Source of the DNA: an uncultured Collinsella sp. | Lineage (GTDB): Bacteria; Actinomycetota; Coriobacteriia; Coriobacteriales; Coriobacteriaceae | Assembly (NCBI GenBank): GCA_902479135.1 | Contig: CABSNU010000011.1 | Span: 1-58,250 of the forward strand | DNA: 58,250 nucleotides | Direction: 5' to 3' | Shown here: positions 43,396 to 51,979 of the stretch, in pieces | How positions within the stretch are numbered: position 1 is the stretch's first letter | Layout: every line of letters starts with the position of its first letter | The notes under the pieces: generated by a model | What the model saw: the letters and a program-made list of their open reading frames with translations, nothing else | What the model was told of the DNA's origin: nothing | Database searches by the model: none | Translations under genes and position numbers: made by a program

Positions 43396-45573
43396 CTAGG
43401 GGAGGAGCTTCATGGCGGCGTCGTGGGCGGCGTGCTCGTAGGCGTCGTCGAGGGGTTTGAGCGGCAACAGGGCGGCGGCCTGTGCGTCGCCACGGCGTTC
43501 GAGGGCGTGGGCGATGAGCCAGTCGGCGAGCTCGGGGTTCTTGGGCAGTGCCGGCCCGTGTAAGTACGTGCCGATGACTCCCTTGTGGATGAGGCCCTCA
43601 AAGCCATCGTCGCCGTTGTTGCCGGTGCCCACGACGACGGACGTTCCGAGCGGCGTCGCCTCTGCGTCGAGCAGGGTGCGGCCGCCGTGGTTCTCGAATC
43701 CCACAAAGGGCTCGGGTGCCAGGTCGGTCTTGACGGCGACGTTGCCGATCAGGCGGTCGGAGCCGCGCACTGTCTCGGCGGCAATGACGCCCAGACCCTC
43801 GATGCGATCCTCGCCCATATAGTACGAACGGCCGAGCAGCTGATAGCTGCCGCAGATGGCAAGCAGTGAGCCGCCATCCTCAACATAGGCCGCGACCTTG
43901 TCTTTTTGGGCGAGCAACTCGTGTGCCACGGCTAGCTGGTCGCGGTCGGAGCCGCCACCCATCATGACGATATCGGCATCGGTCAAATCAAGCGTCTCGC
44001 CCATACGGACCTCGTCTACACGCACGGGAATGCCACGCCAGGCGCAGCGGCGCTCGAGCGCGATAACATTGCCGCCGTCGCCGTAGAGGTTGAGGGCATC
44101 GGGATACAGATAGACGATGCGCACCGGGCGCGAAAGCTCGACTGGCGCGATGCCGACAGGAAGAGCGCTGCCGTCGGCACGGGCTACGGCGCGCCCGGCA
44201 ACAGCGCCGGCGGTGGTGCCCTTCAGCTCGTCGAGTTCTTTGACCAGCGGCGGGAAGGCCGTGTAGTTGGCGACGGCGTAGAAAGTGTCATCGGCGGCCT
44301 CGTCTGCCACGGCGCCGATCGCCTGCGCGACGTCCGAGATAATCGCGGCATCGATGCCGGCGTACTTGAGGCGTACCTGCATGTCGTGCGCGCGCGTGCC
44401 GCCGGCAAAGGCGACAAGTCCCGTTGTGTCGGCGATGCGCTCAAAGTCGACGTCGTAGATCCACGAGACATCGTGGCCGTCGGCATCGTTATCGTTTAGG
44501 AAGAAGGCGCAGAGCCTGCCACCTGCCGTTTTAATGGACTGGATCTGGCGATCGAAGCCCACGGGATTCTTGGCCAGGTTGGCCTCGACGGTGCGGCCGG
44601 CAATATCCCAGCGGCCCATGCGTCCGCCGGCGGGCACGTAGGCATTAAGCGTGGGCTGCAGGTGCGCCGCGTCCACGCCCAGCTCGTGCGCCGCAAAGAA
44701 GGCGGCGGCGACGTTATAGACCATGTACAGGCCGTTGTAGCGCGTGGCGATGTGCACGGCGGGCGCGTTGGCCTCGGGTCCAAAGACCAGGTCAAAGCCG
44801 TAGCCGTCGCAGCCGAGCTCAACGCCCGTCACGCGGCGGAGCAGCGCGGGGCGACCCCAGCCGCACGAAGGGCAATGATAGGCGCCCAGCTGTCCGTACT
44901 GCACATAGTCGTATTCCAGCGGGGCGTTGCACTGCGAGCAAAAACGCGAGTCGCTAATGCGGTCGGACTCGGTGCCCGTGGCGCCGTCGATGCCAAAGGC
45001 GATGCTCGTGTTGGGGACGCGCGCGGCGATCGAGGCGCACAGCGGATCGTCGGCGTTGTAGATGAGCGTTGTCGTCGGAGAGAGCTCCAACGCATGGGCG
45101 ATGACGTCTTGGGTATGGTCGATCTCGCCGTAGCGGTCTAGCTGGTCGCGGAACAGGTTGAGCAGCACAAAGTACGTCGGTTTGAGCTTGGGCAGAACGC
45201 GTACGGTGTAGAGCTCGTCGCACTCAAAAACGCCCACGCGCTTGCCGCTGCTGGCGTGCTTAAGGCCGCCGCGGGCCTCGAGCAGAGCACCCACCACACC
45301 AGGCTCCATATTGTTGCCGGCACGGTTACACACCACGGTAGCGCCGCTGGCAGCAACGGCGTCAGCGATGAGGTTGGAGGTGGTGGTCTTGCCATTAGTA
45401 CCGGTAATCACCACGCTGCGGTCGACGAGGCCGGCGAGGTCGCTTAGCAGCTCGGGGTCGATCTTCATGGCGATGCGGCCGGGAAGCACGCCACCCTGGC
45501 GTTTGAGGACAGAGCGCAGTCCCCAGCGGGCGATATCGCTCGAGGTGCAGGCGAGAGATGAGCGGAAGTTCAT
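43396..45573 (-). CDS. Fused MurT-GatD: lipid II isoglutaminyl synthase
   Basis: A single 725-residue frame joins two proteins that are usually separate. Residues 1-465 are MurT: P-loop GTNGKTTT (58-65), a four-Cys zinc ribbon (CSQC...CPSC near 206-233) and the DUF1727 C-terminal domain. Residues about 485-725 are GatD, a class I glutaminase-like domain beginning VRIVYLYPDALNLYGDGGN, with nucleophile Cys574 (AICGSYQLLG) and His672 (YLHGP). Together they amidate the D-Glu of lipid II to D-isoglutamine. The join is Ala/Gly-rich with no stop or start codon and no frame change. A two-gene TPR-like set lies upstream on the same strand. Confidence 0.9.
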   Translation of the reverse strand: MNFRSSLACTSSDIARWGLRSVLKRQGGVLPGRIAMKIDPELLSDLAGLVDRSVVITGTNGKTTTSNLIADAVAASGATVVCNRAGNNMEPGVVGALLEARGGLKHASSGKRVGVFECDELYTVRVLPKLKPTYFVLLNLFRDQLDRYGEIDHTQDVIAHALELSPTTTLIYNADDPLCASIAARVPNTSIAFGIDGATGTESDRISDSRFCSQCNAPLEYDYVQYGQLGAYHCPSCGWGRPALLRRVTGVELGCDGYGFDLVFGPEANAPAVHIATRYNGLYMVYNVAAAFFAAHELGVDAAHLQPTLNAYVPAGGRMGRWDIAGRTVEANLAKNPVGFDRQIQSIKTAGGRLCAFFLNDNDADGHDVSWIYDVDFERIADTTGLVAFAGGTRAHDMQVRLKYAGIDAAIISDVAQAIGAVADEAADDTFYAVANYTAFPPLVKELDELKGTTAGAVAGRAVARADGSALPVGIAPVELSRPVRIVYLYPDALNLYGDGGNVIALERRCAWRGIPVRVDEVRMGETLDLTDADIVMMGGGSDRDQLAVAHELLAQKDKVAAYVEDGGSLLAICGSYQLLGRSYYMGEDRIEGLGVIAAETVRGSDRLIGNVAVKTDLAPEPFVGFENHGGRTLLDAEATPLGTSVVVGTGNNGDDGFEGLIHKGVIGTYLHGPALPKNPELADWLIAHALERRGDAQAAALLPLKPLDDAYEHAAHDAAMKLLP

Positions 45574-45618
45574 GAAGTCGTTCCTAACGTGAATGACATG
45601 GTCGGGGCGATCGCGTCG

Positions 45619-46662
45619 CTAAAAGCCGTAGCGGCGCGCAAATTCCTGGGCGAGCTGCGATACATCTTCGCAGGCGTTGGCCCAGGGGGCAAAGTCGGGG
45701 GTGTCCGAGACAATGCCGTCGGCCTCCCAAACTGCCTGGTGCGAAAGGTCCCAGGGGTCGCGCGGCTCGGGCCGGCAGGGAAGGTACGGTGTCTGGTACA
45801 TGGGGTTCAGTAAGAAGAACGCACCGCCCTCGCAACGGTTGGCAAACTCACGCAGCGCGCGTGTCGCTGGGCGCATCTTGTTTGTTTTGAACAGCAGAAT
45901 CGTGCGGGCGAGCAGATACCAAGGAGAGTTCTCGAGCGCGTCAGCCCCGATCTCTTCCTCGAGCTGGTGGGCCAGGGCAAAAAAGCCGTCCTGGTCTTCC
46001 AGACGAGCGAGGGCGAGCAACACGGTGCCTGCGGCTCGGGTGGGGTAGCCTTCCGCCTTAAGGACGCGGCGGGCGTAGTTGGCGGCAGCACGGTAGCGGG
46101 CGCTCGCCATGCACAGCTGCGAGATGGCCTCGAGCGTGTGGAGCCACCCGATAAGAGCCGGCTCGCTCACGGTAAGGTCTGCTGCGGTGACACCGTCGGC
46201 CAAAACATTATTGGTCCAGTAGTGCGGGGCTTCCATGTCGAACCCGGGCACGCTTTGCTGCAGGTAATCGGCCGTGGTCGCCTCGAGCTTCATCAGGTCG
46301 CCCAGGCAGGCGTCAACGGGCGTGTCGGCCAGGATGATGGCGAGCAGCTGCGCGTCGACGGCCAGCGCATCGACGCGGACGATCTTGAGCAGCTCATCGC
46401 GCATGTCGTCGAACAGACGATTGCGCGTCTGCTCGAACTCCTCGTCGCTGCCCATGTCCTCGATGCGATGGAGCTCGTCGAGCAGGTGGCGATGAACACC
46501 GGCGTAGGACAGCAGCGCCTGGGCATGCTCGGACTGCGCATACTTTTGGGGATTCGTGCTAATGTCGTTATGGACAAGCTCGCGTGCTGCATCGGTGAGC
46601 TCGGAGTGCGACGCCAGATAGGTGCGCTCCAGGTAGGCGGGGATGTAGACGCTCGGATCCAT
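45619..46662 (-). CDS. Helical-repeat (TPR-like) hypothetical protein
   Basis: A 347-residue soluble acidic protein, mostly alpha-helical with repeats of TPR type (for example RYRAAANYARRVLKAEGYP near 200). I recognise no catalytic motif. It starts within the stop of the upstream gene (one-base overlap) and lies 45 bp before murT-gatD, so all three may be one transcript. The layout is similar to its upstream neighbour (N-terminal helices, a Trp/Tyr-rich middle), and the two may be distant paralogues. Function is unknown. Confidence 0.65.
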   Translation of the reverse strand: MDPSVYIPAYLERTYLASHSELTDAARELVHNDISTNPQKYAQSEHAQALLSYAGVHRHLLDELHRIEDMGSDEEFEQTRNRLFDDMRDELLKIVRVDALAVDAQLLAIILADTPVDACLGDLMKLEATTADYLQQSVPGFDMEAPHYWTNNVLADGVTAADLTVSEPALIGWLHTLEAISQLCMASARYRAAANYARRVLKAEGYPTRAAGTVLLALARLEDQDGFFALAHQLEEEIGADALENSPWYLLARTILLFKTNKMRPATRALREFANRCEGGAFFLLNPMYQTPYLPCRPEPRDPWDLSHQAVWEADGIVSDTPDFAPWANACEDVSQLAQEFARRYGF

Positions 46663-47738
46663 TAGAGGTCCCCTCCCTTAAATGGAAGCCCCTGCTCGGC
46701 CGCGCGCAGGATGCGCTCGTCGATCTGGGAACGCACGATGTCGTTGGTGGCGACCCAGGCGGCAAAGCTGGCGTTGTCGGGGGCGCCCAGGTCCTCCTGC
46801 AGTACCGGCGTCGCCTCGGACAGCGCAAGGACGAGCTCGTCGGTGGAGCCCACACCCACGTTGACGCGGGCATAGACGCCATCGGGAAACTCGGTTTGGA
46901 AGTAGAGTGCCTCGGCCGCGTGCGGGCACGAGCGTGCGAGGATGCGCAAATAGTGTTCGGCACCCTCGTAGTCCAGCTCGCGCCAGGCCGCGCTCATCAG
47001 TGCGATGAGCGTCCACGGGTCCAAGTCGCGCTCCGCATCTTTGGGGCGGCGGCGCAGCGGCGTGTTGGCAAGATAGGGCACGGAGTGAGCGGAGCGAAAG
47101 CGCTTGAGCTCCTCGGCGGGGTATTCGAGCTTTGCCATGGCGAGCATCGCGGTGTGGCGGACACCGGCGGGGTCGTTGGGCGCAAAGTCCAAGCTGCGAT
47201 TTGCGGCTTCGAGCGACATGCGATAGCGGCCGCTAATGAGGGCGCGCGATGCCAAGGCGGCAAGCCAGCGCAGATAGGGGCGGCGCGTAAGGTCGCCTGC
47301 GGCCTCGCGCTCGTAGGGGTCCTGCGCCGAGGCGATCTTGAGCGCCAGATCGTGCTCCACCTCGTCGCACTTGGACACCAGATACTGCACGTATTCCTCG
47401 TTGGATTCGGCGGTGAGCGCCGTCAGCATGCGCTGGGCATCCCAGTTGGCCGGATCGAGTGCGGCTGCCTCGCGGAGCATGTTCTCGGCAGCTGCCTCTT
47501 CCTGCTCTGCCTGGGTATCGTCAGGGATAAAGGGAATGCGGTAGTCGACGGCCTCGACCACCTTGGCAATGAGGTGCCCGGCGCGGTCGCGGTCGTGCAC
47601 GATGAGCGGTGCGGGGTTGCGGGTGAATTGTTCCATCAGACGCTCTACGGCGGCAGCGTCGGTGAGCGGGATATTGTCGCGGCGCAAGGCCTCGAGAACG
47701 AGGCGATGGCAATCCTCTTGAATGGGATCGAATGCCAT
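46662..47738 (-). CDS. TPR-like hypothetical protein
   Basis: A 358-residue soluble protein. The start at 47738 follows a strong AAAGGAGG and is preferred over the upstream ATG at 47768. Helical-repeat features are clear around residues 150-270 (for example YRMSLEAANRSLDFAPNDPAG and DYEGAEHYLRILARSCPHAAEAL, typical TPR helices). No enzyme motif is present. It is first in the likely operon with the next TPR-like gene and murT-gatD. Confidence 0.7.
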   Translation of the reverse strand: MAFDPIQEDCHRLVLEALRRDNIPLTDAAAVERLMEQFTRNPAPLIVHDRDRAGHLIAKVVEAVDYRIPFIPDDTQAEQEEAAAENMLREAAALDPANWDAQRMLTALTAESNEEYVQYLVSKCDEVEHDLALKIASAQDPYEREAAGDLTRRPYLRWLAALASRALISGRYRMSLEAANRSLDFAPNDPAGVRHTAMLAMAKLEYPAEELKRFRSAHSVPYLANTPLRRRPKDAERDLDPWTLIALMSAAWRELDYEGAEHYLRILARSCPHAAEALYFQTEFPDGVYARVNVGVGSTDELVLALSEATPVLQEDLGAPDNASFAAWVATNDIVRSQIDERILRAAEQGLPFKGGDL

Positions 47739-48238
47739 GGGGCCTCCTTTGCTGCGGTTAGGGTTCAAATGTTTCTATATAAGGTTCTAGTTTACCCGCA
47801 TGTGGCACACCGGGGGTGCCGCACTTGGACTTGCACCTTTGCACCACGAAGACGGATGTCGCACAAATGTCGGCACCCTGGACGACCGAGTGGTATCACG
47901 GTGCCGCAAACGGTCGATTTTTGGCGGCGAACGGTGCATATTTTGGAGGGGCACAGTCCTGCCCGGGATATGTGGTCAACCTTGATAAAACGTTTGCCCA
48001 GCTTGGGAGTATGAATGCCGCACAAGGATCTTCAGGGATAGAAAAAACGTTTCATCATTGGCGGCTTTAGGTGAATAACTGACCAACCAGAACGGTAGAA
48101 TAGTGTTTGTCTGAGCGTTGAGACGTTTAGACATCGCGCATTGTCATCGCCGGCAACGCGCAAACCGGTCCTAACGGAGCCAATTGGGTGCTCCGTTATA
48201 TACGCAAGTCTAAGAGGGGCTTGTTTAGGAGGCACAGT
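47739..48238. promoter_or_regulatory. 500-bp divergent intergenic region
   Basis: It separates the TPR-like operon (minus) from the iron-type alcohol dehydrogenase gene (plus). No gene is credible in it. A hairpin TAACGGAGC/GCTCCGTTA (48172-48198) stands just before the dehydrogenase ribosome site, and a possible -10 (TAGAAT, 48096-48101) lies upstream, giving a leader of about 130 bases. The hairpin could control translation or transcription. Confidence 0.4.
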
Positions 48239-49462
48239 ATGGGACGTTTTACCAATCCTCGCGATCTGTACTTTGGTGAGGGCGCTCGCCACGAGGTGAA
48301 GAACCTCAAGGGCAAGAAGGCCATCATCGTTTCTGGCGGCAGCTCTATGCGCCGCGGCGGGTTCCTGCAGGACGTCGAGAACGACCTTAAGGAAGGCGGT
48401 TTCGAGGTCAAGCTGTTCGAGGGCGTCGAGTCCGACCCGTCCATCGAGACGGTCATGAAGGGCGCCGAGGCCATGCGCGAGTTCGAGCCCGACTGGATTA
48501 TCGCCATCGGTGGCGGCTCGCCCATCGATGCCGCTAAGGCCATGTGGGTCTTCTACGAGTATCCCGAGGAGTCCTTCGATAACATCATCCAGCCGTTCAG
48601 CTTCCCCGAGCTGCGTCAGAAGGCTCACTTCTGCGCCATCTCCTCTACCTCCGGCACCGCTACCGAGGTCACTGCCTTCTCCGTCATCACCGACTACGCC
48701 AAGGGCATCAAGTACCCGCTGGCCGACTTCAACATCACCCCTGATGTCGCCATCGTCGACCCCGAGCTCACCTACACCATGCCCGCCAAGCTGTGCGCTC
48801 ACACCGGTATGGACGCTCTGACCCACTGCATGGAGGCTTACGTTTCCACCTGCGCCTCTATGTTCACCGATGCCAACGCCCTGCACGGCATCCGCGAGAT
48901 CGTCGAGTGGCTGCCCAAGTCCTATGCTGGCGACCATGAGGCCCGTCAGCACATGCACGAGGCTCAGTGCATCGCCGGTATCGCCTTCTCCTCGGGCCTG
49001 CTCGGCATCGTTCACTCCATGGCTCACAAGACCGGTGCAGCCTTTGAGAACGGCCACATCATCCACGGTGCCGCTAATGCTATGTACCTGGGCAAGGTCA
49101 TCCAGTGGAACTCCAAGGACCCGCGTGCTGCCGAGCGTTACGCTTACGTGGCCAAGGAGATCCTGCACCTTCCCGGTGAGACCAACGAGGAGCTCATTGC
49201 CGCGCTCGTCCAGAAGATTCGCGACCTCAACGACCAGCTCAACATTCCGCAGTCCATCAAGGATTACGCGAATGGTGGCGTGAAGGTCGACGCCGAGAAC
49301 CCGCAGATGGTTTCCGAGGAGGAGTTCCTCGCCAAGCTCCCCGAGATCGCCGCGAACGCCGAGCAGGACGCCTGCACGCCCGAGAACCCGCGTGAGACCA
49401 AGGCTGCCGACTTCGAGAAGATCCTCAAGGCCTGCTACTACGACACCGACATCGATTTCTAA
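48239..49462 (+). CDS. Iron-containing alcohol dehydrogenase
   Basis: A 407-residue NAD(P)H-linked dehydrogenase of the group III (Fe-ADH) family. It has FGEGARHEV near the start, the nucleotide loop GGGSPIDAAKAMWV (near 95), and metal-binding residues in TGMDALTHCMEAYVS, GIVHSMAHKTGAAF and HIIHGAANAMYL. The start at 48239 follows TTTAGGAGG. It probably reduces an aldehyde to regenerate NAD+ in fermentation; exact substrate is unknown. It is followed by a terminator and a glycerol-dehydrogenase gene. Confidence 0.9.
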   Translation: MGRFTNPRDLYFGEGARHEVKNLKGKKAIIVSGGSSMRRGGFLQDVENDLKEGGFEVKLFEGVESDPSIETVMKGAEAMREFEPDWIIAIGGGSPIDAAKAMWVFYEYPEESFDNIIQPFSFPELRQKAHFCAISSTSGTATEVTAFSVITDYAKGIKYPLADFNITPDVAIVDPELTYTMPAKLCAHTGMDALTHCMEAYVSTCASMFTDANALHGIREIVEWLPKSYAGDHEARQHMHEAQCIAGIAFSSGLLGIVHSMAHKTGAAFENGHIIHGAANAMYLGKVIQWNSKDPRAAERYAYVAKEILHLPGETNEELIAALVQKIRDLNDQLNIPQSIKDYANGGVKVDAENPQMVSEEEFLAKLPEIAANAEQDACTPENPRETKAADFEKILKACYYDTDIDF

Positions 49463-49484
49463 TCGACTCTTGTTATCGTAACGA

Positions 49485-49525
49485 GGGGCTCCGCACGTAT
49501 CCGTACGGAGCCCCTTTCTTTTTTA
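49485..49525 (+). terminator. Terminator of the Fe-ADH gene
   Basis: GGGGCTCCG..ACG pairs with CGT..CGGAGCCCC, followed by tttctttttt. Confidence 0.9.
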
Positions 49526-49546
49526 TTATTAGAGAATGGGATAAAA

Positions 49547-50647
49547 ATGGCTGCAATCTTCAATAGCCCCAGCAAGTACATTCAGGGTCCGGACGAGCTG
49601 GCCAAGCTCGGCTCTTATGTCGAGCCGCTTGGCGCTAAGGCCCTCGTCATCGTGACGCCTTCGGGCAAGAAGCGCGTCGGTGCCAAGATCGAGGGCGGCT
49701 TTGCCGAGGCTAAGGCCGAGCTGCTGTTTGAGGACTTTAACGGCGAGTGCTCCAAGGGCGAGGTCGATCGCCTGGTTGCGCTCGCTCGCGACAACGGTTG
49801 CGACATCATCGTCGGCGTCGGTGGCGGCAAGATCCTCGACACCGCGAAGGCCGTCGCCTATTATCTGGAGTCCCCGGTTATCATTTGCCCCACCATTGCT
49901 TCGACCGATGCCCCGTGCTCGGCGCTTTCGGTGCTTTATACCGATGACGGCCAGTTCGACAAGTACCTCTTCCTTAAGGCAAACCCCAATATTGTCCTTA
50001 TGGATACGACGGTTATCGCGGCGAGCCCGGTGCGCCTGACGGTTTCCGGTATGGGCGATGCGCTCGCAACCTATTTCGAGGCCCAGGCAACGCACGATGC
50101 CGACGGTGGCACCTGCGCTGGCGGCAAGGGCGGCATGGCTGGTCTGGCGCTTGCCAAGCTCTGCTACGAGACGCTTATGGCCGACGGCGTCAAGGCCAAG
50201 GTTGCGCTGGAGAAGGGAGCGTTGACGCCTGCCGTCGAGCATATCATCGAGGCCAATACGCTGCTTTCGGGCATTGGCTTTGAGAGCTCGGGCCTTGCTG
50301 CTGCTCATGCCATCCACAATGGCCTGACGATGCTGCCCGAGTGCCACGGCATGTATCACGGCGAGAAGGTCGCCTTTGGCACCATTGTCCAGCTGGTACT
50401 CGAGGATGCCCCGACTGAGAAACTCGAGGAAGTCTTGGGCTTCTGTATTGAGCTGGGCCTGCCGGTCACGATGAAGGAGCTTGGCGTTGCCGAGGTTACG
50501 CGCGAGAAGGCCATGATTGTTGCCGAGGCCGCGTGCGCGCCCGAGGACACCATGTGCAACATGCCGTTTGAGGTGACGCCCGAGATGGTCGCAAACGCCA
50601 TCCTGGGTGCCGACGCGCTGGGCCACTACTACCTTATGGATGAGTAA
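49547..50647 (+). CDS. gldA: Glycerol dehydrogenase
   Basis: A 366-residue zinc- or iron-type dehydrogenase that oxidises glycerol to dihydroxyacetone with NAD+. It has YIQGPDELAKLG at the start, the NAD loop GVGGGKILDTAKAVAYY (near 93), TIASTDAPCSALSVLY, and metal ligands Asp in SGMGDALATYFEA, His in AAAHAIHNGLT and His in MYHGEKVAFG. Length is normal. A diverged second copy follows at 50761. Confidence 0.92.
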   Translation: MAAIFNSPSKYIQGPDELAKLGSYVEPLGAKALVIVTPSGKKRVGAKIEGGFAEAKAELLFEDFNGECSKGEVDRLVALARDNGCDIIVGVGGGKILDTAKAVAYYLESPVIICPTIASTDAPCSALSVLYTDDGQFDKYLFLKANPNIVLMDTTVIAASPVRLTVSGMGDALATYFEAQATHDADGGTCAGGKGGMAGLALAKLCYETLMADGVKAKVALEKGALTPAVEHIIEANTLLSGIGFESSGLAAAHAIHNGLTMLPECHGMYHGEKVAFGTIVQLVLEDAPTEKLEEVLGFCIELGLPVTMKELGVAEVTREKAMIVAEAACAPEDTMCNMPFEVTPEMVANAILGADALGHYYLMDE

Positions 50648-50660
50648 ACTAAGCTAAGGA

Positions 50661-50696
50661 AGGGGCAAAGCCAACAGATGGCTTTGCCCCTTTTTG
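50661..50696 (+). terminator. Terminator of gldA
   Basis: AGGGGCAAAGCC pairs with GGCTTTGCCCCT, followed by TTTT. Confidence 0.9.
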
Positions 50697-50699
50697 CTA

Positions 50700-50730
50700 T
50701 GGTGCAAAGGGGTCAGGTTACTTTGCACCA
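50700..50730. repeat. REP-like palindrome, GGGGTCAGG core variant
   Basis: TGGTGCAA and TTGCACCA flank AGGGGTCAGGTTACT. The core matches the family at 10423, 19295 and 43355, but the arms are different. It lies between the two gldA-like genes. Confidence 0.7.
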
Positions 50731-50760
50731 ATCGGTGTTTGATGAAGGGCGGATTCTCGT

Positions 50761-51828
50761 ATGGCGCTTCCCATGGTATATGGCGGTCCCGGCCGGTATG
50801 TTCAGGGGCCGGGCGAACTTTCGCGTCAGGGCAGGTATTTGTCATGGTTGGGCTGCGCTGCCTATGTCTTGTTTGACCAGGGCACCGAGGATCGGCTGTG
50901 CAGGCAGATCGTCGATGGATTTCTGGACGAAGATCTAAGCGAGCCGTTCTTTAAGATTTATAACGGTCCGTGTACGGAAGAGGCCGTTGTCGGAATGGCT
51001 CAGGAAGCCCAGGCCGAGTATTGCGACATGGTGGTGGGCATTGGCGGCGGCAAGATGCTCGATATCGCCAAGGCCGTTGCGTTTTATGCCGAGCTGCCGT
51101 TGTGCGTATGCCCCACGGCGGCTTCGATGGACGGTCCGTGCAGCGCGATTTCGGTGCTGTATCACGAGGATGGGTCGTTCGACCGCTACCTGATGCTCGA
51201 GAAGAATCCAGACCTGGTCGTGGTCGATACCGATGTGGTTGCTGCGGCCCCACTGCGCATGACGGTCGCCGGTATGGGCGATGCGCTGGCGACGTACTTC
51301 GAGGCGCGTTCGTGCGCCGCGGCGCACGGCGCCAACGAGCACGGTGGCGCGCCTGGGCACTTGGCCTTGGTTGCGGCTCGTGCCTGCTATGACACACTCA
51401 TGGAGTGCGGCGTCGCTGCCAAGCGCGATCTCAAAAAGGGCCGTATATCGCCGGCGGTTGAGCGTCTGATCGAGTGCAATATTCTGCTCTCGGGCGTCGG
51501 TTTTGAGAGCGGTGGCTTGGCGTTGGCGCATGCCATCGCCAACGGTCTGACGATCCTGCCCGAGTGCAAGGCCATGCATGGCGAGGCCGTGGCATTTGGC
51601 CTGGTGGTGCAGCTGCGCTTGGAGCGTGCGCCCGAGCTTGATCAGGTGCTCGAGTTTTGCCAGCGCGTTGGTCTGCCGACGACGCTCGAGGAGCTGGGCC
51701 TTGGCGAGATTTCCGATGCTGACCTGATGAGCGTTGCGGATGCGGCCTTTAGAAACGAACGCAATATGGCCAACGAGCAGGTCAAGGTGACCAAACAAAA
51801 GCTCGTGCAGCTCATGTGCGAGGCATAG
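50761..51828 (+). CDS. Glycerol dehydrogenase paralogue
   Basis: A 355-residue tandem relative of gldA. The same blocks are kept: YVQGPGELSRQG, GIGGGKMLDIAKAVAFY, TAASMDGPCSAISVLY, GMGDALATYFEA, LAHAIANGLTILPE and MHGEAVAFG, so Asp and both His metal ligands remain. The N-terminal nucleotide part is more diverged (LSWLGCAAYVLFDQG). It is likely active but with another substrate or cofactor preference. The ATG follows GAAGGGCGG. Confidence 0.85.
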   Translation: MALPMVYGGPGRYVQGPGELSRQGRYLSWLGCAAYVLFDQGTEDRLCRQIVDGFLDEDLSEPFFKIYNGPCTEEAVVGMAQEAQAEYCDMVVGIGGGKMLDIAKAVAFYAELPLCVCPTAASMDGPCSAISVLYHEDGSFDRYLMLEKNPDLVVVDTDVVAAAPLRMTVAGMGDALATYFEARSCAAAHGANEHGGAPGHLALVAARACYDTLMECGVAAKRDLKKGRISPAVERLIECNILLSGVGFESGGLALAHAIANGLTILPECKAMHGEAVAFGLVVQLRLERAPELDQVLEFCQRVGLPTTLEELGLGEISDADLMSVADAAFRNERNMANEQVKVTKQKLVQLMCEA

Positions 51829-51979
51829 CTTGGCACTTGATTGACCTTGTGCAATCGGGACGGCGATAGGCCATGGGCTATTTGCCGCAAAGATGCTCCG
51901 CGTGTAATTTGCCCGAGGCGTGGGCCGATAGCGTATCATTATCTCTTGCTTGTTTGCACTGCTCAGGGAGGGGCCGCGC

